A stretch of DNA of 64,000 bases from Chrysomallon squamiferum (lineage: Eukaryota; Mollusca; Gastropoda; Neomphalida; Peltospiridae): contig CM022671.1 of NCBI GenBank assembly GCA_012295275.1, forward strand, positions 31,833,750 to 31,897,749, in the 5' to 3' direction. Below, one piece after another: positions 21,227-36,696 of this stretch. Numbering within the stretch: the first letter of the stretch is position 1; the number at the start of each line of letters is the position of its first letter. The notes beneath the pieces were generated by a model. It was not told where the DNA came from, ran no database searches, and worked only from the letters and a program-made list of their open reading frames with translations. The translations under genes were made by a program, and so were the position numbers.

Positions 21227-21834
21227 TGCTGACAGCTAGTAGGCACTTGAAATCTTTTTTTTTTACCGATATATCTTTTAAATAACGCTTCTTAGTTTGT
21301 CAGAAAACATATAACTGGTTTTCTACCAGAAAGAAATTTCAACAACATAATGGTTTAAAATAGACTGCAGACTGTTTCAATAAAACTTTCTTTTGAATCT
21401 TTTATTTTGAACACGTTGCCAAAATAAACGCTCATTTCAAACAGTACTGGTTGTCACATTCGATAATGAATCATATATATAACAAATGAATAATAAGAAA
21501 GAAAGAAAGAAAATAAATAAAAATCTACGAGATGACGCCCTGACGACGGTGCATTATCATTATAATCATAATCTTGCGTGAATAGTCATGTTTCGTATCA
21601 GCAATAACAATTTTTCAAATTAAGATAAATCAAAACTATGACCTTGTAGGTAAGTGGTTTAATATTAAATATACGGTTTCAATATATCTGAAACTAACAA
21701 AGCATGAGCCATTAAAAGTGTACAAACAGCTACTATTCAGAATTCGGAAAGATAAAAAGAACAGAAAACAGTCTGTGAAATCTGTCGTCAATATAAACCA
21801 GGGAGGGGTTTAAGTCACCACTTAAGATTCGAAA
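21227..21834. promoter_or_regulatory. Shared divergent promoter region of genes A and B
   Basis: The 608 bp between the two start codons must contain both 5' ends. TATA-like sequences lie at 21792-21797 (TATAAA, 38 bp before the B start codon) and at 21284-21275 on the minus strand (TATTTAAAAG, about 50 bp before the A start codon). Core elements are not proven; 21494-21520 is a simple GAAA/AAAT tract. Confidence 0.35.
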
Positions 21835-21889
21835 ATGTTCCGGTTAAAATTGAACGCTGTTTTATTCGTTATCATCTTTATAGATCAAG
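21835..21889 (+). CDS. Gene B exon 1: signal peptide
   Basis: ATG at 21835, 55 nt, ends in phase 1 at CAAG|GTAAG. It encodes MFRLKLNAVLFVIIFIDQ, a basic then hydrophobic signal sequence. Confidence 0.75.
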
Positions 21890-24800
21890 GTAAGACAAAC
21901 ATTTGAATACAGTTTATTTATTTATTTTTGTTTTGTTTTGTTTTTTCTTGAAAAAGATAACTGCATATGCTTCGCATTTCAAAATATTATTTTAAATATC
22001 GGGAATGTGCGTATCTAAATAAGATTCCCCCCCCCTTTTGTTATGCCTGTTTATTAGCCTTTATTCTTTTAACAAAACACTAACATTCAACTGTAATTTT
22101 TATTTTTTATTTTTTTTTTTTTTTTTATTATTATTATGATCTTTTTTTTCTCTCTCTCTTTTTTTTTTGACGACTGATGTTGATTACATTTACTGTGGCG
22201 TAAAATGCTTAATTTCTCTTTGATCACGTTTATTATTAATCTACACATTTTAGGATTGACTGTACAATATAGAGTTACTATAAATTCTACTAATATATCT
22301 GGAGCTGAAATCGACGCGTGTATGGATATAGAATTCCGTGGACCCTATAAAAACAGTGGATGGCATTGGAGTTATTGCAGTGGATGGCATTGGAGTTATT
22401 GCTGTGGACGGTATCGGAGTTATTGCTGTGGACGGTATCGGAGTTATTGCTGTGGATGGTTTTATCATCGATGCAGTTCTGAAAGAGAATGTATTACTCA
22501 TCATTATGTAAGCTAGATATATCTTTGTAACTCACATTTTGATTAATTTTTATCTTATTTTATTATCATATTTATTATAATTTACATTTTTAAATTTTTA
22601 TATTTTATTTATTTATTTGTTTTATGTTCTTAAATAAATCACACTGGAAAATCATCATACAAAATAATTGTTACATCCTTCTAATTTTATTCCTCAGCCT
22701 CTATTTTTATTATTTATATATTTATTTATCTATTTTGCCAAAGAAAGCATAATATCTGTATCTAAAAACAAAGAAATTTAAAAATGTTTGTCCTTTAAAT
22801 AAACTAACGTTATATTATGTTAAATTTATTATGAAAAGCAAAAACCAAATTAATGTGCAGTTTATTAATAATGATTTATTTATCTATAGTCATTAATTTA
22901 TTAAAGCATCCACTCACAGAAAAACACGAGCGAGGTGTGAATGTAGTCAACTTGGCTAGGCAGTACGAAAATAGTACTTCTACAATATGTACCATACTGA
23001 AACAGAAGGTGTTGATAAAAACTATAACTCCAGCAAAAGGCGTCAAAATAATTTCTAAGCTGCAGTCCTCTGTCCATGAAAAGATGGAGAAACCCTAACC
23101 CTGTTCACTTTACAAAACCAATTTATTTCTTTACATTCTATTTTATTTTGTTTTTATAGATTATTTATAATTTTAAAAACATGTTTCAAAAAATTGAGGT
23201 ATTTTTGGGGAAGCTTAAATGGTTTAATGATATTTCAGTAAATTTCAGTTGGGGAAAATGTATTTGATATATGAACAAACTGAGTTACAAGCTTGGCCAC
23301 AGAATGACTTAAACTCGTAAGTCAAGATCAATGTACCACTGTAGATCCAAAACTTGACCAGCTCATAACTATACTGGTATTAGAGAAACTGTAGAAAGCA
23401 TGCACAATTTAAGTTTGTTTTTGAGTTCATGATTATTCTACTTAAAGTTCCATTTATCCAATATACATTTAAAGTTCAGTTGGTTTGAGAGTCGTGCTGA
23501 ACCCCCAACTGCCATCAGCTTTAGCAGCTTCTGCAAAATATCCTCCATAGCAAATGACGTTTTGTCATTCACATTTACAACAAAAACTACCTTTCATTAC
23601 TCTGCCCCAACACTTTCTGAAGGAAAATACGTTCATATTTATCATCACACATCGCATCAACCTGAGTAATATGTTCAAAGACTTGATTTCCCAGAAACAT
23701 TGAGAACAACATCTCAAACCGGGATAACCTCATCATCAGACAACCCATTTACAAAAGAATTAATCTATTAGCCAAAAACCTTGCTTAATTATTTTGATGA
23801 AGAAAAAAATTACTGATGGCTGAGCAGCTGACAATATAAAGGAACAATAATCACAATTAAGATAAACTTTTTGATCATTCAAATTATATATTACTATTTA
23901 AAGATGTACCAGTCATTAGTAATATGTAGTTTAATCATCGAATACCAAGCTATGTTTTACTTTTTAAGAAAGTTATTATGAAGAAGGGTTGCTTGATACA
24001 TGTCACTTAGGTTAGCTGTTTTTTGTCACAATCTTTGTATATATCCTGGGGTATATATACATTCTATGAAAATAATCTATGCTGAAAACCACTTTCTCTG
24101 CCTTCAGGTAACAACAGATAAATTCATTATAATCTCTGTTATTTTCAAACAAATGCACTTACCTTCTATTAGTATTTTTACTATGGAGTGCAATAATTTA
24201 AACTTTGTGAAAATCATCATCATGTGTTTCCTTTGTCTTAAACTTCATTACTTAGTTACCCAAGAATAGTAATGCAATTAGCTTCTGACAGATGGCAGCA
24301 CTATTCACTGATTTTAGTTCTGAAGGTAATGGGGATGAATGTATCAACTAACCTAGGATATCAACTAACCTGCCTCTCTCCTACAGTTTCAGTACAATAA
24401 TTTAAAAAGCTGATTTAACTGAAAACAATAAAAATGACTGTCTCTAGGTTTTACTCATTTTAAATTATTCAGGTAGACACAGAGGATGTTGGACCTATCC
24501 TCAGCATTGGCTTGAAAATGAATAATAAAGGGGCAGTTCCTGATTGGCATATCAATTATGTAAGTATAGTACATTTGCAATGAAAAATATTCATATATTT
24601 TAGTCACTGGCATATACTGTGTTCTCTGCGCCTAGAGGTGAATACAATTTTGGTGCCCCATTTAACCTACCCCTCAAATTAGTGTTTTATGACATATTAT
24701 TCTCTGAAAAAAAGAATCAGTTACCACTTTTCTAGGCATAAAAAGAGACTCAATGTGAAAGAAACGAGGCTGTTATAGACAAGGTGTACATAATATCAAC

Positions 24801-27800
24801 AGGCTTTTGTTTTGCTTTTTTTTTTAAATAATCTAATTTAAATTTGGATCCTTTTACTGCTGTGCACAGGAGCAACTGTCCCTTCTCCCTCTTTGCTACA
24901 TGTCACAGTGCTAATGCCTAAAGGTCTTGTTATCATGTCTAGTGATTAAGAACATTATGAAGGGATTGGTAAATTTTAAATTGTGGCAGTAATATATATA
25001 TATAAAGGTTTTGCAGCATCTATGGAAACATTATAATATTTTACCAATTGGCCTATAATCTGGTCTAAAACTGAATAGACAAACTTTTATTTTGATTTAT
25101 AATATCAGTAAATTAAATTTGAAGAAACAAGTAATGATGATGATAAGGATAAATTGAATTCTTCAAGAAAATATTGAAGTACTTGAAGACTATTTGAACA
25201 CCAGAATCCATTTTTTAACAAGATCATCTTATTTGGTAATGTCTGTTTCAGGTTTATGTCTACAAGAATGGAACACAATACAACTTCCCCTGCTGTTGCT
25301 GGGTGAAAGAGACATCCATCTCAGCCAGTAAGTGAAATTAGAGCATTAAATCTGTTTTGATATTAACATTGAAATGGTGAATTTTAAACAATTTCATAAC
25401 ATGTTCAGTAATAATTTTGAATATAAACAAAAATTAATTACTTGAAAATAATTGTCATGAAGATATAATTTATATTCACAGATATTTAAAATGTAACTTT
25501 GATCAGGATTGGATTAATACAGTATAAAAAAATTGGATTAACTTCTAGTAATAAAAACAATGAAAATTATTAATTTGTTTCTTCCTATGACCAACCAAAG
25601 CTTATAACAAAATATTACTTTGAAATATCAGGCATCAATTTAAAATGACAGTATCAATGAATATATTCTTTAGTGTACATTTGAACCAAAATTAAATATT
25701 TTTTTTCTGGAAATGCAAAATAACATTTACACAGCTAACTGATCTATAAACTGTTGGATAATTAAAAAATATATATATTTTGGTTAAATGATTTTAGAAA
25801 AGAGTTAATTTTAAAAAGTGTCATTCAGTACTCAGAAAAAAAAGGCAAATAAACACACACAACTGTGCACACTCTTACACCACTTATTCACACATATACA
25901 TGCACACACAACAACCAACATACACATACATACTTACACTCCATACACATATACACACACAAATACTTTTAACATAAAACTCATGAACACTGTGTGACAA
26001 CAATAGAAAGATTAGTCTTTATATGCCTGTTACACTACTATTTGTATCTGTATCATTGTTGTTATTTTTAAAAATGTCAAAAATAAATGCCACATCTGTG
26101 CCAAGCAGAAGATGTTAATGCATTGACAGTGATAAAGGATATTATGGTTCAGTCTGTACAGGTGTTGATGAATGAATATATACTGGTTTACAATCTTATA
26201 TAACCATTAATACTGGAAGAAAGATTTTGTACTATTTTCTCAACCACAGACAATACAATATTTTTTTGCAGATGCAATCATATAAGCTATTAATGTTTCC
26301 ATTATGTTTTTATTAATTGTGGTAATTATAGGATATATATTTTACTTATTTTGTCTTAAAAATAAATGGCATTGTCTGTACATGATGACTATACTGAATT
26401 TTATAAATATATATATATATATATATATATGTTTATTTTTTGTTTCTTTTTTTTGTTTGTTTCAGGCAATCACAGTATATATCACTGTGATAAAGACGTC
26501 TGCAGTTCCCGTGATGATGTAAGATCCAAACTTGAGTATTCTTTGTACACACTGACAGACAATAGGACATGTTCAGGTGAATATCAGGACTTACTTTCAT
26601 TATTTCTTAAAGAATTAGCTTCATATTTATGGAGTACCACACTCCATTTTCATCAATTTACATCATCACCAGTTTAATTTCTTATGTACAATTTGAAAAA
26701 TACTTACAAAATTCACATACAAGATCATTTCTTTATAAGAATACATGTACCAGATCATTTATATATAATAGAGGTACCAGATCATTTATATATAATACAG
26801 GTACCAGATCATTTATATATAATACAGATTCCAGGCTATTTATATAAATTACAGATAACCAAAAAAAAGAAATAATAAGAATATAATTATAAAAATAATA
26901 TTTATATAATATAGGTAATATACCTTTATATATATATAGTATCAGACCATTTATATATAATACTGGTATCAAACCATTTACATATAATGCAGGTACCAGG
27001 CCATGTATATATAATATAGTTAGCAGACCATTTATGTATAATACAGATACCAGACCATTTATATATAATACAGGTATCAGATCATTTATGTATAATACAG
27101 ACTATTATATATAATATCGATACCAAAATATTTATGTATAATACAGGTACCAGAAGATTTATATAATAATATAAATAACAGATATTTATATACAATGCAA
27201 ATACCAGACTATTTATATTTAATACAGGTACCAGATCATTTATATGTAATAAAGATACCATTGATCTGGCAAGTTTGAGACTGCAGGTAATCAGGAATTC
27301 CAGATTTTCTGATTTTCTATGCCATGGCTTAATACATACTTAAGATATAAAATAAACAACAAAAAGTAAAGAATGTAGTTATATTTTAAAGATATACATT
27401 TTTACACTCTTAAAGCTTATATTTTGCAAGCTGGATAAAAGGTTGGTGTCTGCATATTAAATGAAATAATAAAGATAAACATGAGATTAAGATAAATTTA
27501 AAATTTAGTTTGCCAACAATACAACATTACTTTTAGATTACTTGTGTGACAACATTCTTACAGCATCTATGTAACCATTAGAATATTTTAAAAATATATC
27601 TTCAAGATAATAGATAAAATTAATATAGTCAGATTAGGCAGAGATGGAAATGATCACAGGAAAATGTGTTCAAAACATAAATTACGTTGAAATGGGATTT
27701 TAAAAATAAACATTAAGTAAAACAAGAGTTCCAGTTAAAAAGTCAGTGATAAGTAGGACATCGTCAGTTGTCATCTTAAATGTACATGTTTCAAACAACC

Positions 27801-28972
27801 AGTCAACAAAACTGTTAGTGAGAATGTGGTAAGAAGTAAGAAATTTCTTCCAAACCCTCACAGATAACAGTTAGGAGAATGGAATGGCCAAGCATTCTCA
27901 GTTTGTTTTTTGTTTAGAGGCAAAATACCTAATAGAAATTATGAGATTGCCCATCTAAAAAATCATCTGAATTATAGTTTTTAAATCTAAAACACAGAAA
28001 TGAAACAAGAGAAAAGGTAATTAGCTGGTAGCATTGCATCAGTGAGTCTGAAAATTTTTTTTTTTTTCTTTGGAATCTGCACACTGCTGTGTGTTTTCAT
28101 CTATCTGAAGCTTCCTCATAAGGAAAATGTACAACACACTCATGATAAATTAGTTACCTGTATCAAGGTTAATCAACAAAGTTTTACATTTTTAATATTG
28201 TTTGTAGCAACCTGTTCCTGGAACAAAAGATGGTGTTGGCCAGGAGACTGTTCTGATCACCTGGCATCATCCTGCAAGTGTAGAAGAGGTTTCAAGAAAG
28301 TGGAAGGACCAGGTTTCACTAAGTGTGACAGTGAGTTTCTACATGTACAATTTCATTTAATAAGTGATATGTAACACCAACTGAAGTAATTTCAGCAGAA
28401 AGTTAAGTTTCCTACAACATGATATCTATGCAGGTCAGGTTAATACAGTTTCAATATGTTTGGATACAAGACTGAAATACAATAGGACTATGGGTAGAAT
28501 GGTGAAGGGTATATCACAGCATCTGCTCTTCACTAAATAAAATCTATCTTAATTCAGACTCCAGGATTCACATTAACGTGCTTTGATACCTGCATTTTTC
28601 TAATCTCATTATGAGCCAGCAATATGAAAAGTTGAAATCTAATAGTTTTGTATTTTTCTTCTTGTTTTGTTTTCTATTGTTCTTTGTTGTTGTTGCTATT
28701 GCTGTTTGTTTTAGGATTTTTCTGAGGATTTTTTTGTACTTTCATTTTCTTTACTTACTTATTTATCAATTTGTTTGTTTTTTATTTTGTTTTTGTGGGC
28801 ATATGTCTGACATGAAACAACTGGATGGTGGATGTAATAATTATTTTGCTGGGTATTTTAGGGTTTTTTAAAAAATTAAAAATTTATTTTCTTTTTGTTG
28901 TTGGTTCATTTATTTACTAATTTATTTATTTAGTTAGTTATCATTATCATTGATATTATTACTATTATTATA

Positions 28973-29007
<35 letters not shown>

Positions 29008-32000
29008 TATAATTTTAATTTTATTATAATTACAATGAAAAAATACAAATAATATATATATATATATATATTTATATTTTATATCCAGTTTCAGCAGTGC
29101 CTGATTTGATGACATGTAACATAAAGATAGAAGATAAGAATGATCAGATTGTTACATCAACTCCTGGCAATGTCACTGGTTGTGAACATGAGACAAGCAC
29201 CTACTCAAACATGCAGCCTAACAAGATGTTAAACTTCACCATTCTGGCATCCTTTGAAAACAAAACTGATCTAAGCAATTCAAAATTTAATTACATTGTT
29301 AAATCAGCCAACAATGCAGGAATTGTGAATGGAGTTGTCAACGTCTTTGTGGAAATGGTTAATGGTACAGTTTTTGTTAAATTACTTGAAAATGTTGTTG
29401 AAACTGTTAATGTTACATCCAGGAATGGAAATAGTTGTGTACATAGGGGATGGCGTTATAATATTTTGTATTATTTGCCCACACTCTCCCCCCCACAAAA
29501 AAATAAATAATAATAATAATAAAAACAACTGCATTTTCAGATTACAAACGTTTTTCATGGAGGGGCTTATAGTATTCACTTCGTTAAAACCTACAGATGT
29601 TAAAATATCCCTAGTTCCTAAATCCTATTTTCAGCAGTGATTAAATTTTTTCTAAACATGTCTTTCCAATTGCTTACTTGCCTTTCAAAATTATCTTTGA
29701 TGTCCTTTTTATTTACTTTCTCTGAAAGAAATATAATCATATGCACTTGTGTTGCAAAAGAGTTCTTAATTGTATTGATATTAATATATTGCTACAGAGA
29801 GTTTGCATTATTGATAATTGTAGAGAGTACATATCAGGCATGGGCAATCTTTTTCATGGCTCATCATTAAGCTGGCCAAAGTACTTATAAACATTTTTTT
29901 CCTTTTGAAAATAGTCATGCATTCAGAAAGTCAGATGGGCTGCTGTTTGCCCATGACTGGTGTAAATATTTATTCTGTGTCAAAATCTGTAGAATTTACT
30001 ATTTTTTTATATTTAAGGCACACATAGCAAGGTAAACACAATAAATCTGAAAGGTGGTAGAGACTGCAGTGAACACATAAATAACACGAATCCTTCTACT
30101 CATCTTGACTGCAGTTTTTCTTTGGATATCAGCCAGAATTTAACAAATGGAGAAAGGTATTTTTTAAAGTATTTTTTACACAAATTTAGAGTACCTTTCC
30201 AACTTATTTAACATATCATGGGTTAGCATGCCAAATTTTCTTCTGATACATTATAACAAGCTTTTATGTTAAACTGCCAAATTTTGTCATGCAAACAGTC
30301 TTTCTTTTCAGAACTCATTGTTTAAAAAGAAAAGAAAATTACTTTATAGGTATTCATTTAAATATTGAAAGTCTATGTTAATTTTAATTCATCTTGATGA
30401 ATGAATGTATCAATATCATAACTGCAATAAAAATAGAGTATTCATTTCCAGACTGTGCACTGAATTTGTTGTGTCATCTGGTGGGTTTTTCAAGTACACA
30501 GACTTTGACAGAAATGAAACAGGAACAGAAATATTCACACCCCTGTCCAGTAAGAAGACTTTATGTCTAAACTACGATGATGTAAAACCTGAACACTGTT
30601 TAGCCAGTCAGTCTGTGCCATGTAAAAAGCTGCTGATTGGACTTGCCAGCAGAATAATGAAATCTGAAGAGGTCACTCTTTTTCTAGGAGAAGGATGGAA
30701 AGATCCATGGCCAGAAACAGGTTTGTCAAAACATGCATCAGGGCTTAAAACTTTCATGCTGGAAGTACACGAAGTCAAATCAAAAGGGAAAGTATTAGAA
30801 GTTGATAAAGGAAGCATGAATCCTCCAATTAAATTTGAATTATTTGCTTCACCTCTTGTCAATATAACATTTAAACTCCCAAAGGCCCCATCTTTGTATT
30901 GTATCATGCTTGAAGTGCATGATATTGCAGGCAATGTGAGATTTGCCAGAAGATTTGTCCTGTTTGACAACGAATCAAAAATTGAGGTTAATAACAGATT
31001 CCCTTTAAGAGTGACTTCTGCATCGAAATCTACTGAGTACAAATGGCAGATCAATCATGGTTTGCTTTGTGTACAGTGGAAAGAGAGATATTACAATTCT
31101 TACTACATCCACAACAACCTCCTGGCTCCTATTACTCTAGACACTGCTAATGGAATATCTGGTGTTTATGATCAGCAAACTGGCAGACTGCCTGTCAATG
31201 GAACCAAAAGTATCTATGGATTAACAGGTTTCATGTATTCCTATTCCTTAAACAATGGCACATACACTCCAGAGAAATATGTGGTTGACTTTGAAAAGGA
31301 ATCAATGTGTTTAAATCTAACTCTGTCAGATGGTGATACATACAACATCATCATCACTGCTGAAGATATCATGGAAAACAAACTGAGTGAAAACGTGACT
31401 GTTCACATAGACAGAACAGTACCTGATATCAGTAACGTCTGGCTGGTTAGGAATAACAATGACAAACTCTACGTCCATCACAGCACTGACTTATCACACA
31501 TGGTGCTGCAGTTTGAGGCAACAGATGCACACAGTGGTGTGTACTCAGTGGAATGGTTCCTGGGCACACAAAACAACACTGCCAATATTGGACAGGGAGC
31601 CCTGCCAGTGGTCAAACTTCCAGTTGGGGTAAGTTTCTTTTATAAACTTCATTTTTCTTTATGTTAAATTAATGTGCTAAATATTGATTATTTTATTAAA
31701 AATATATATATCACATACATTCAAGTATACATATGTGTAGATGTCTGTATGTATATCTTTTTAAAGAAAACCATATAAACAATTATCAAAAATAATATTA
31801 AAAGTAAAGTAAAAATAAAAAGAAATTAACTGAATTATATTTTTTAATTTTATATTCATTATGCATACATACACACACACACACATACATACATATATAA
31901 TGTAGATACCCTGAATACTTTTTTAGACAAGCTGTAAAGATGACAGAGAGTGTTACTGTCCATCTGTTGGTCCTTGTGCCTTCTTCAACTACACTTTAAA

Positions 32001-35000
32001 ACTGAACAGTCTCGTACACAACAACACACACATAGGAGACCATAACAGAGATTACCACTTTTCACTAATTGCTACTAACATGGCCATGTTGAAGTCAGTG
32101 TATTACTTGGAGGTGCTCGTAGATGCATCACCACCAGTTCCTGGTGTCGTTCATGAAGGTTCACCAGATGGACCTGACATTGACTACACCAGTGAAGACT
32201 ACATCAATGTCAAAATGCACGGCTTCATTGATCATGAAAGTGGGATAAGATATTACCTGGTTGCCTTAGCAGAGCAGTGTTTAACTCTGGAAGAGCTAAC
32301 CAAACAAGAATCCCACAACACTTCTACTGTTTATAGAACAGACTCTCCAGTGATAAAAATACAGTTTCCAAACAGTGGTCTCTTCTACTCCTCTGTGGTT
32401 GCCTTTAATAATGCAATGGAACCGTCCACTGTTGTCTGTTCTGATGGAATCACAAAGGATTCCACTCCTCCATTGATGGCAGACATCAAACTGAAAAATG
32501 GGAAAATGAAACAAGGCATCTGGTGTAAAAAGACTAAGACTTGGCTTGTCAATGGGAATATGACTTTAACTGAATTACAGCAAACCAAAACTTGTCAGAA
32601 GAAATGTTTACATCTTGAAAACATGGGATATGCTGACTCCTTGCCTGTAGAAAACACAGAGTTAGACAATGATACATCTGATGATTTATGTCATAGATTA
32701 CCAATACTGAAAAATGATTCTCTCATCTATCTTCCTTCTGATAAACTTTACTTGGAATGGAAAACTGATGAGACTGACAGTCAGATCAGAGATTATTTGA
32801 TAGGTATCGGTGATGACACATCTCAGATTGATTCACCACAAGTGATAAATTATGAATCCACACATGGGAAAGAATTCTTTCATTTTCAACATACTGGACT
32901 GAGTAGAAGATCTTTATTCTACATCTTCTTGAAAACTGTGAACAAAGCTGGACTGACATCATCCATTGTTCTTGGACCTGTGAAGATGGATGAAACACCC
33001 CCACAGGTGACAGAAAAACTGTATCCAAGAGTTGAAGGCAGCAGGGTGATTGTTAAATGGAACAACAACAGTATTATAGATCCCTGAAGAAAATGGCTAT
33101 CATTTTACAGTACTCTACAGAGTTGGTAAGAATATTTCAATAAATTAAATGTGAATTTCTGAAGCTGACGTGAGTGTTTGTTTGAGGAGTTACAATGTTT
33201 GTGCTTAGAATATATCTCTTTATAAATGTGGGCTCTTGGGTTAGATACTGTTTTGGTTCTCATTTCATTTTTGTAAATTTATGCAAAATTTTGGGCTCAT
33301 GGTTTTATGTATGCTATGAATACAATGTATGTCATTTGCCTCATGTGGGCTGGGTGTTTTTTGTTATAAATAAAATATATTTAATAATTTTTCATTTTTT
33401 TTCTTATGTGTAAATGGATTCTGCAATTATAATGTTATTAGTATATTTATTCCAGCTGTTGGTGTTGAATACATGACACCAATCCTTCAAACTCCCGAAC
33501 GCTTACAGGGGCAGTGTCACAGGAAAGGATATGCAGGCTGTGTTCAGTATCCTCTGAAGTCATTACAAAAACATGACTCTGAACAAGGGCTTTCTTTTCA
33601 CTTTGAATTGTACATCTACAACACAGCTGGCCATTTCTGCACAGTGAAAACTGAGACTTTTACTCTCCCTTCTCAGTTCCCTCCAGGAAAAGCCACAGTA
33701 TTTGATATAAATCCTTACCATAAAGAAACACTCGCAGATGTTGACTTTCACAATGCTTCACAACAAACATGTGTCTACTGGACAGGCTTCTACCATCATC
33801 ATAATGTCACATTTCAAGTTGGTATAGGACTCCAACCAAGCCTTGATGACATTCTTCAGTTTGCTGAGGTGGATCTGAATCCAGTTTGTTTTAATTCCTC
33901 CAAGCTGAAACCTAATAAGAAATATTACACTTCAGTGAAAGCTGAGTCTTCTGGAGGTTCAACTGTTTCATCCTCTGATGGTTTCATCATAGTAGACATC
34001 ACAGATTCTGAATATATTCTTGATGTCTTTGATGGATTCCCTTGCAGCAGTAAAAGCAGTCAGAAGCATCTGTTTTCACTGGTAAAGAACAACCAGCTTT
34101 ATGGATTTAAAGCCAATCACTTGCAGGTTGGATTAGAATATACACTGTTCTTCACTGATGCTGAACTTGGACACAACATCACCACCATGGTCTCACATAA
34201 TGCAGTGATTCTCAGAAATGATCTTGAAGAAAGTCATTCCTTATTGTTTGTACCAACAGTCTCAAACCCTGAATTCCTGTTGGATAAACCAGTCTCAGAC
34301 CAATCCATTACCAGTTATGGTTATGTGAGTCAGTGTGTTACTGATTCTGATTTCCTACTGACTGGACTTCAGTATCCAATGCACTGGAAAGCAAGTGGCT
34401 TAGTGGAGCAACATGTTACATATTTCATTATATCTCTTGATCTTGACACATGTAGCAACTCCTCCAAAGACTGTGTTAGTGAAATAGCCAGATCTACAGT
34501 CCATGGCACAGAAAGGAAATATGTGTGGAATCAGCTGTCACTTCCTACTAGATCTTATGTCAAAGCCAATGTCCAGCCATGTTTTGAAGGTATCTGTATG
34601 AAGAAAAAGTCATCCAGTGGGTTACTGGTTGTTCAGAAACCACGTGTTACAGGTTTGCAAGCTACAGTTCTGTCAGTATCAACTAACTGTACCGATTTGT
34701 CAGTGACAATGGATGCTGTATGTGATTCATCAAACTCTGTCAGGATTTTCCAGTGGTACCTTGCCAAACATGAGTATGGTTATCAACAGTTAACATCAGT
34801 ATACACCATCAGCAAACAAATAAGAGTTACAGAGGTAATTTTGTGCTGATTGTTTGTTTTGTAACAAAATTAATTTAAAAATGAAAAAAAAAAAAAAATG
34901 AAATTATAAAATGAAATTAATGAGGTGTCAAGGCATAATTAATTTTTGATGATCACAATTATATCAACAAGAAAGCTAATTTTGTATTTACTTATTTCTT

Positions 35001-36656
35001 TTTAATTCATTTCTGCTTCAAGAACTTAGATAAGCAAGATAATTACAAATATTGTCTTTGAAAGTATGTACTAATTATTATTTTTTTTAAAGGTTGTTGT
35101 GTTATTTTGTTAGGAAGAAAACTGCATTCATTTGATGGTGCACAGTTTTCAGGATCTGTTCATCTGTGCTAAAGTATTCTGCACATCAGGATTTTCAGAC
35201 ATAATTTGTACACCTGTAGGACTGGAACAAAATATCCACAGATATAAAACACATGACATCTATGACATTGATTTAAATGATTTCAATGTTGATAAAGCTT
35301 CTAATCTGGTAAAAAGTCAGTATCTTGATAAGGACAGTTTGAAATATCTTCATCACAAAGAGATCAATTTCGTGACAAGTGACACCATAATTGGAGCTGT
35401 GTTGACAAACTCTGCCAACAGGAATGTTACCTGGTACCTTACAACAAACAGTTCTCTTCCACTCGACTGTAATTCTGATGACACGTGTATCTCAAAGCTT
35501 CACACAGTCGGTGGTGTAGCAGACTTCAGAAGTGTACATTTACAAAACCAGAAACTTTACTTCATCTGTGCACACATCCAGGCCTCTGTTGTCACCAGAG
35601 AATTTACTGAAGAAAAACTGGAATCCTTTTCAGGCTGCAGCAATGGTTTTGTTGTAGATGATGATCCACCAGAACCAGGCCGGGTTGACATTGCAGGACA
35701 AAACAATGGGTTCATGATACAACAAACAACACTCTATGCAACTTGGAGAGGTTTCTCTGATGTTGAGAAATATCTCACAATTCCTTCTGCATCAGGAATT
35801 GCTGGTTATGACATTGCTGTTGGTAAGAATTGATGAATTTAATATAATTTTAATAGTGTTTAGTATAGAAATTAAAAGTTTCTAAATGTCCTGTATAAGT
35901 TACAACACAATATGAAATTACCAGTATATTAATTTTTTTGATTTTTTAAGTTTGATTTTTGTTTATTTAATTTTTTAATTTTAACTTTTTTTATTTTGAT
36001 TTTTTTTATTTGTAATAAAAGAGATTAAGAAATTTAAAAAATCTGATGCAGAAAATGGAATAATGAAATTTATTCATGTATCAGCTTTATCCTAATATCA
36101 TAATCATTGTAAATCCTTAATTTTTTTTGGTATTTTAGATCATTATTTTTCTCTGATGTTTTCTTGACAAAACTTTTAGGCTAAATGTTCCCAAATCTGT
36201 TTTATAAAAAAAAAAAAATTTAATTTTTTTTTTATTGGTTAATTCAAGAATTAGACGTGTTCTCAAACATAACATTTACACTTACTTGTTTAATTATAAT
36301 TATAATTATAAATGATTCACATTGTCTTATTTCTTCAGTTCTCTTTTTCAGGAACTCTTCCAAATTCAGAAGATGTTATTTCATTTTATAGCATTGGTAT
36401 GGCAACAAGTCACCTGATACAAAATCTTAAACTTGTCAATGGACAAATCTACTACATCACTGTCAAAGGTTTATAATTCCTATTCAGATTTTCAAATAAT
36501 TTTTAGAATTTCTATTCACAATTTTCAATGCTGCTTTGGTAAACAAATTTAGTATTTTTGAATGACAATTCATTCATTCATTCACAAAATAAAAATCTTC
36601 GATTTACACTTAAATTAAGTATTGTTTGTTTTTATTTTTATATTTGTAATGTTTCT

Positions 36657-36696
<40 letters not shown>

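Noticed and set aside
30608-31054. 148-codon minus-strand ORF
   Set aside because: Exact antisense of gene B exon 9, whose frame has the repeat motifs and splice sites.
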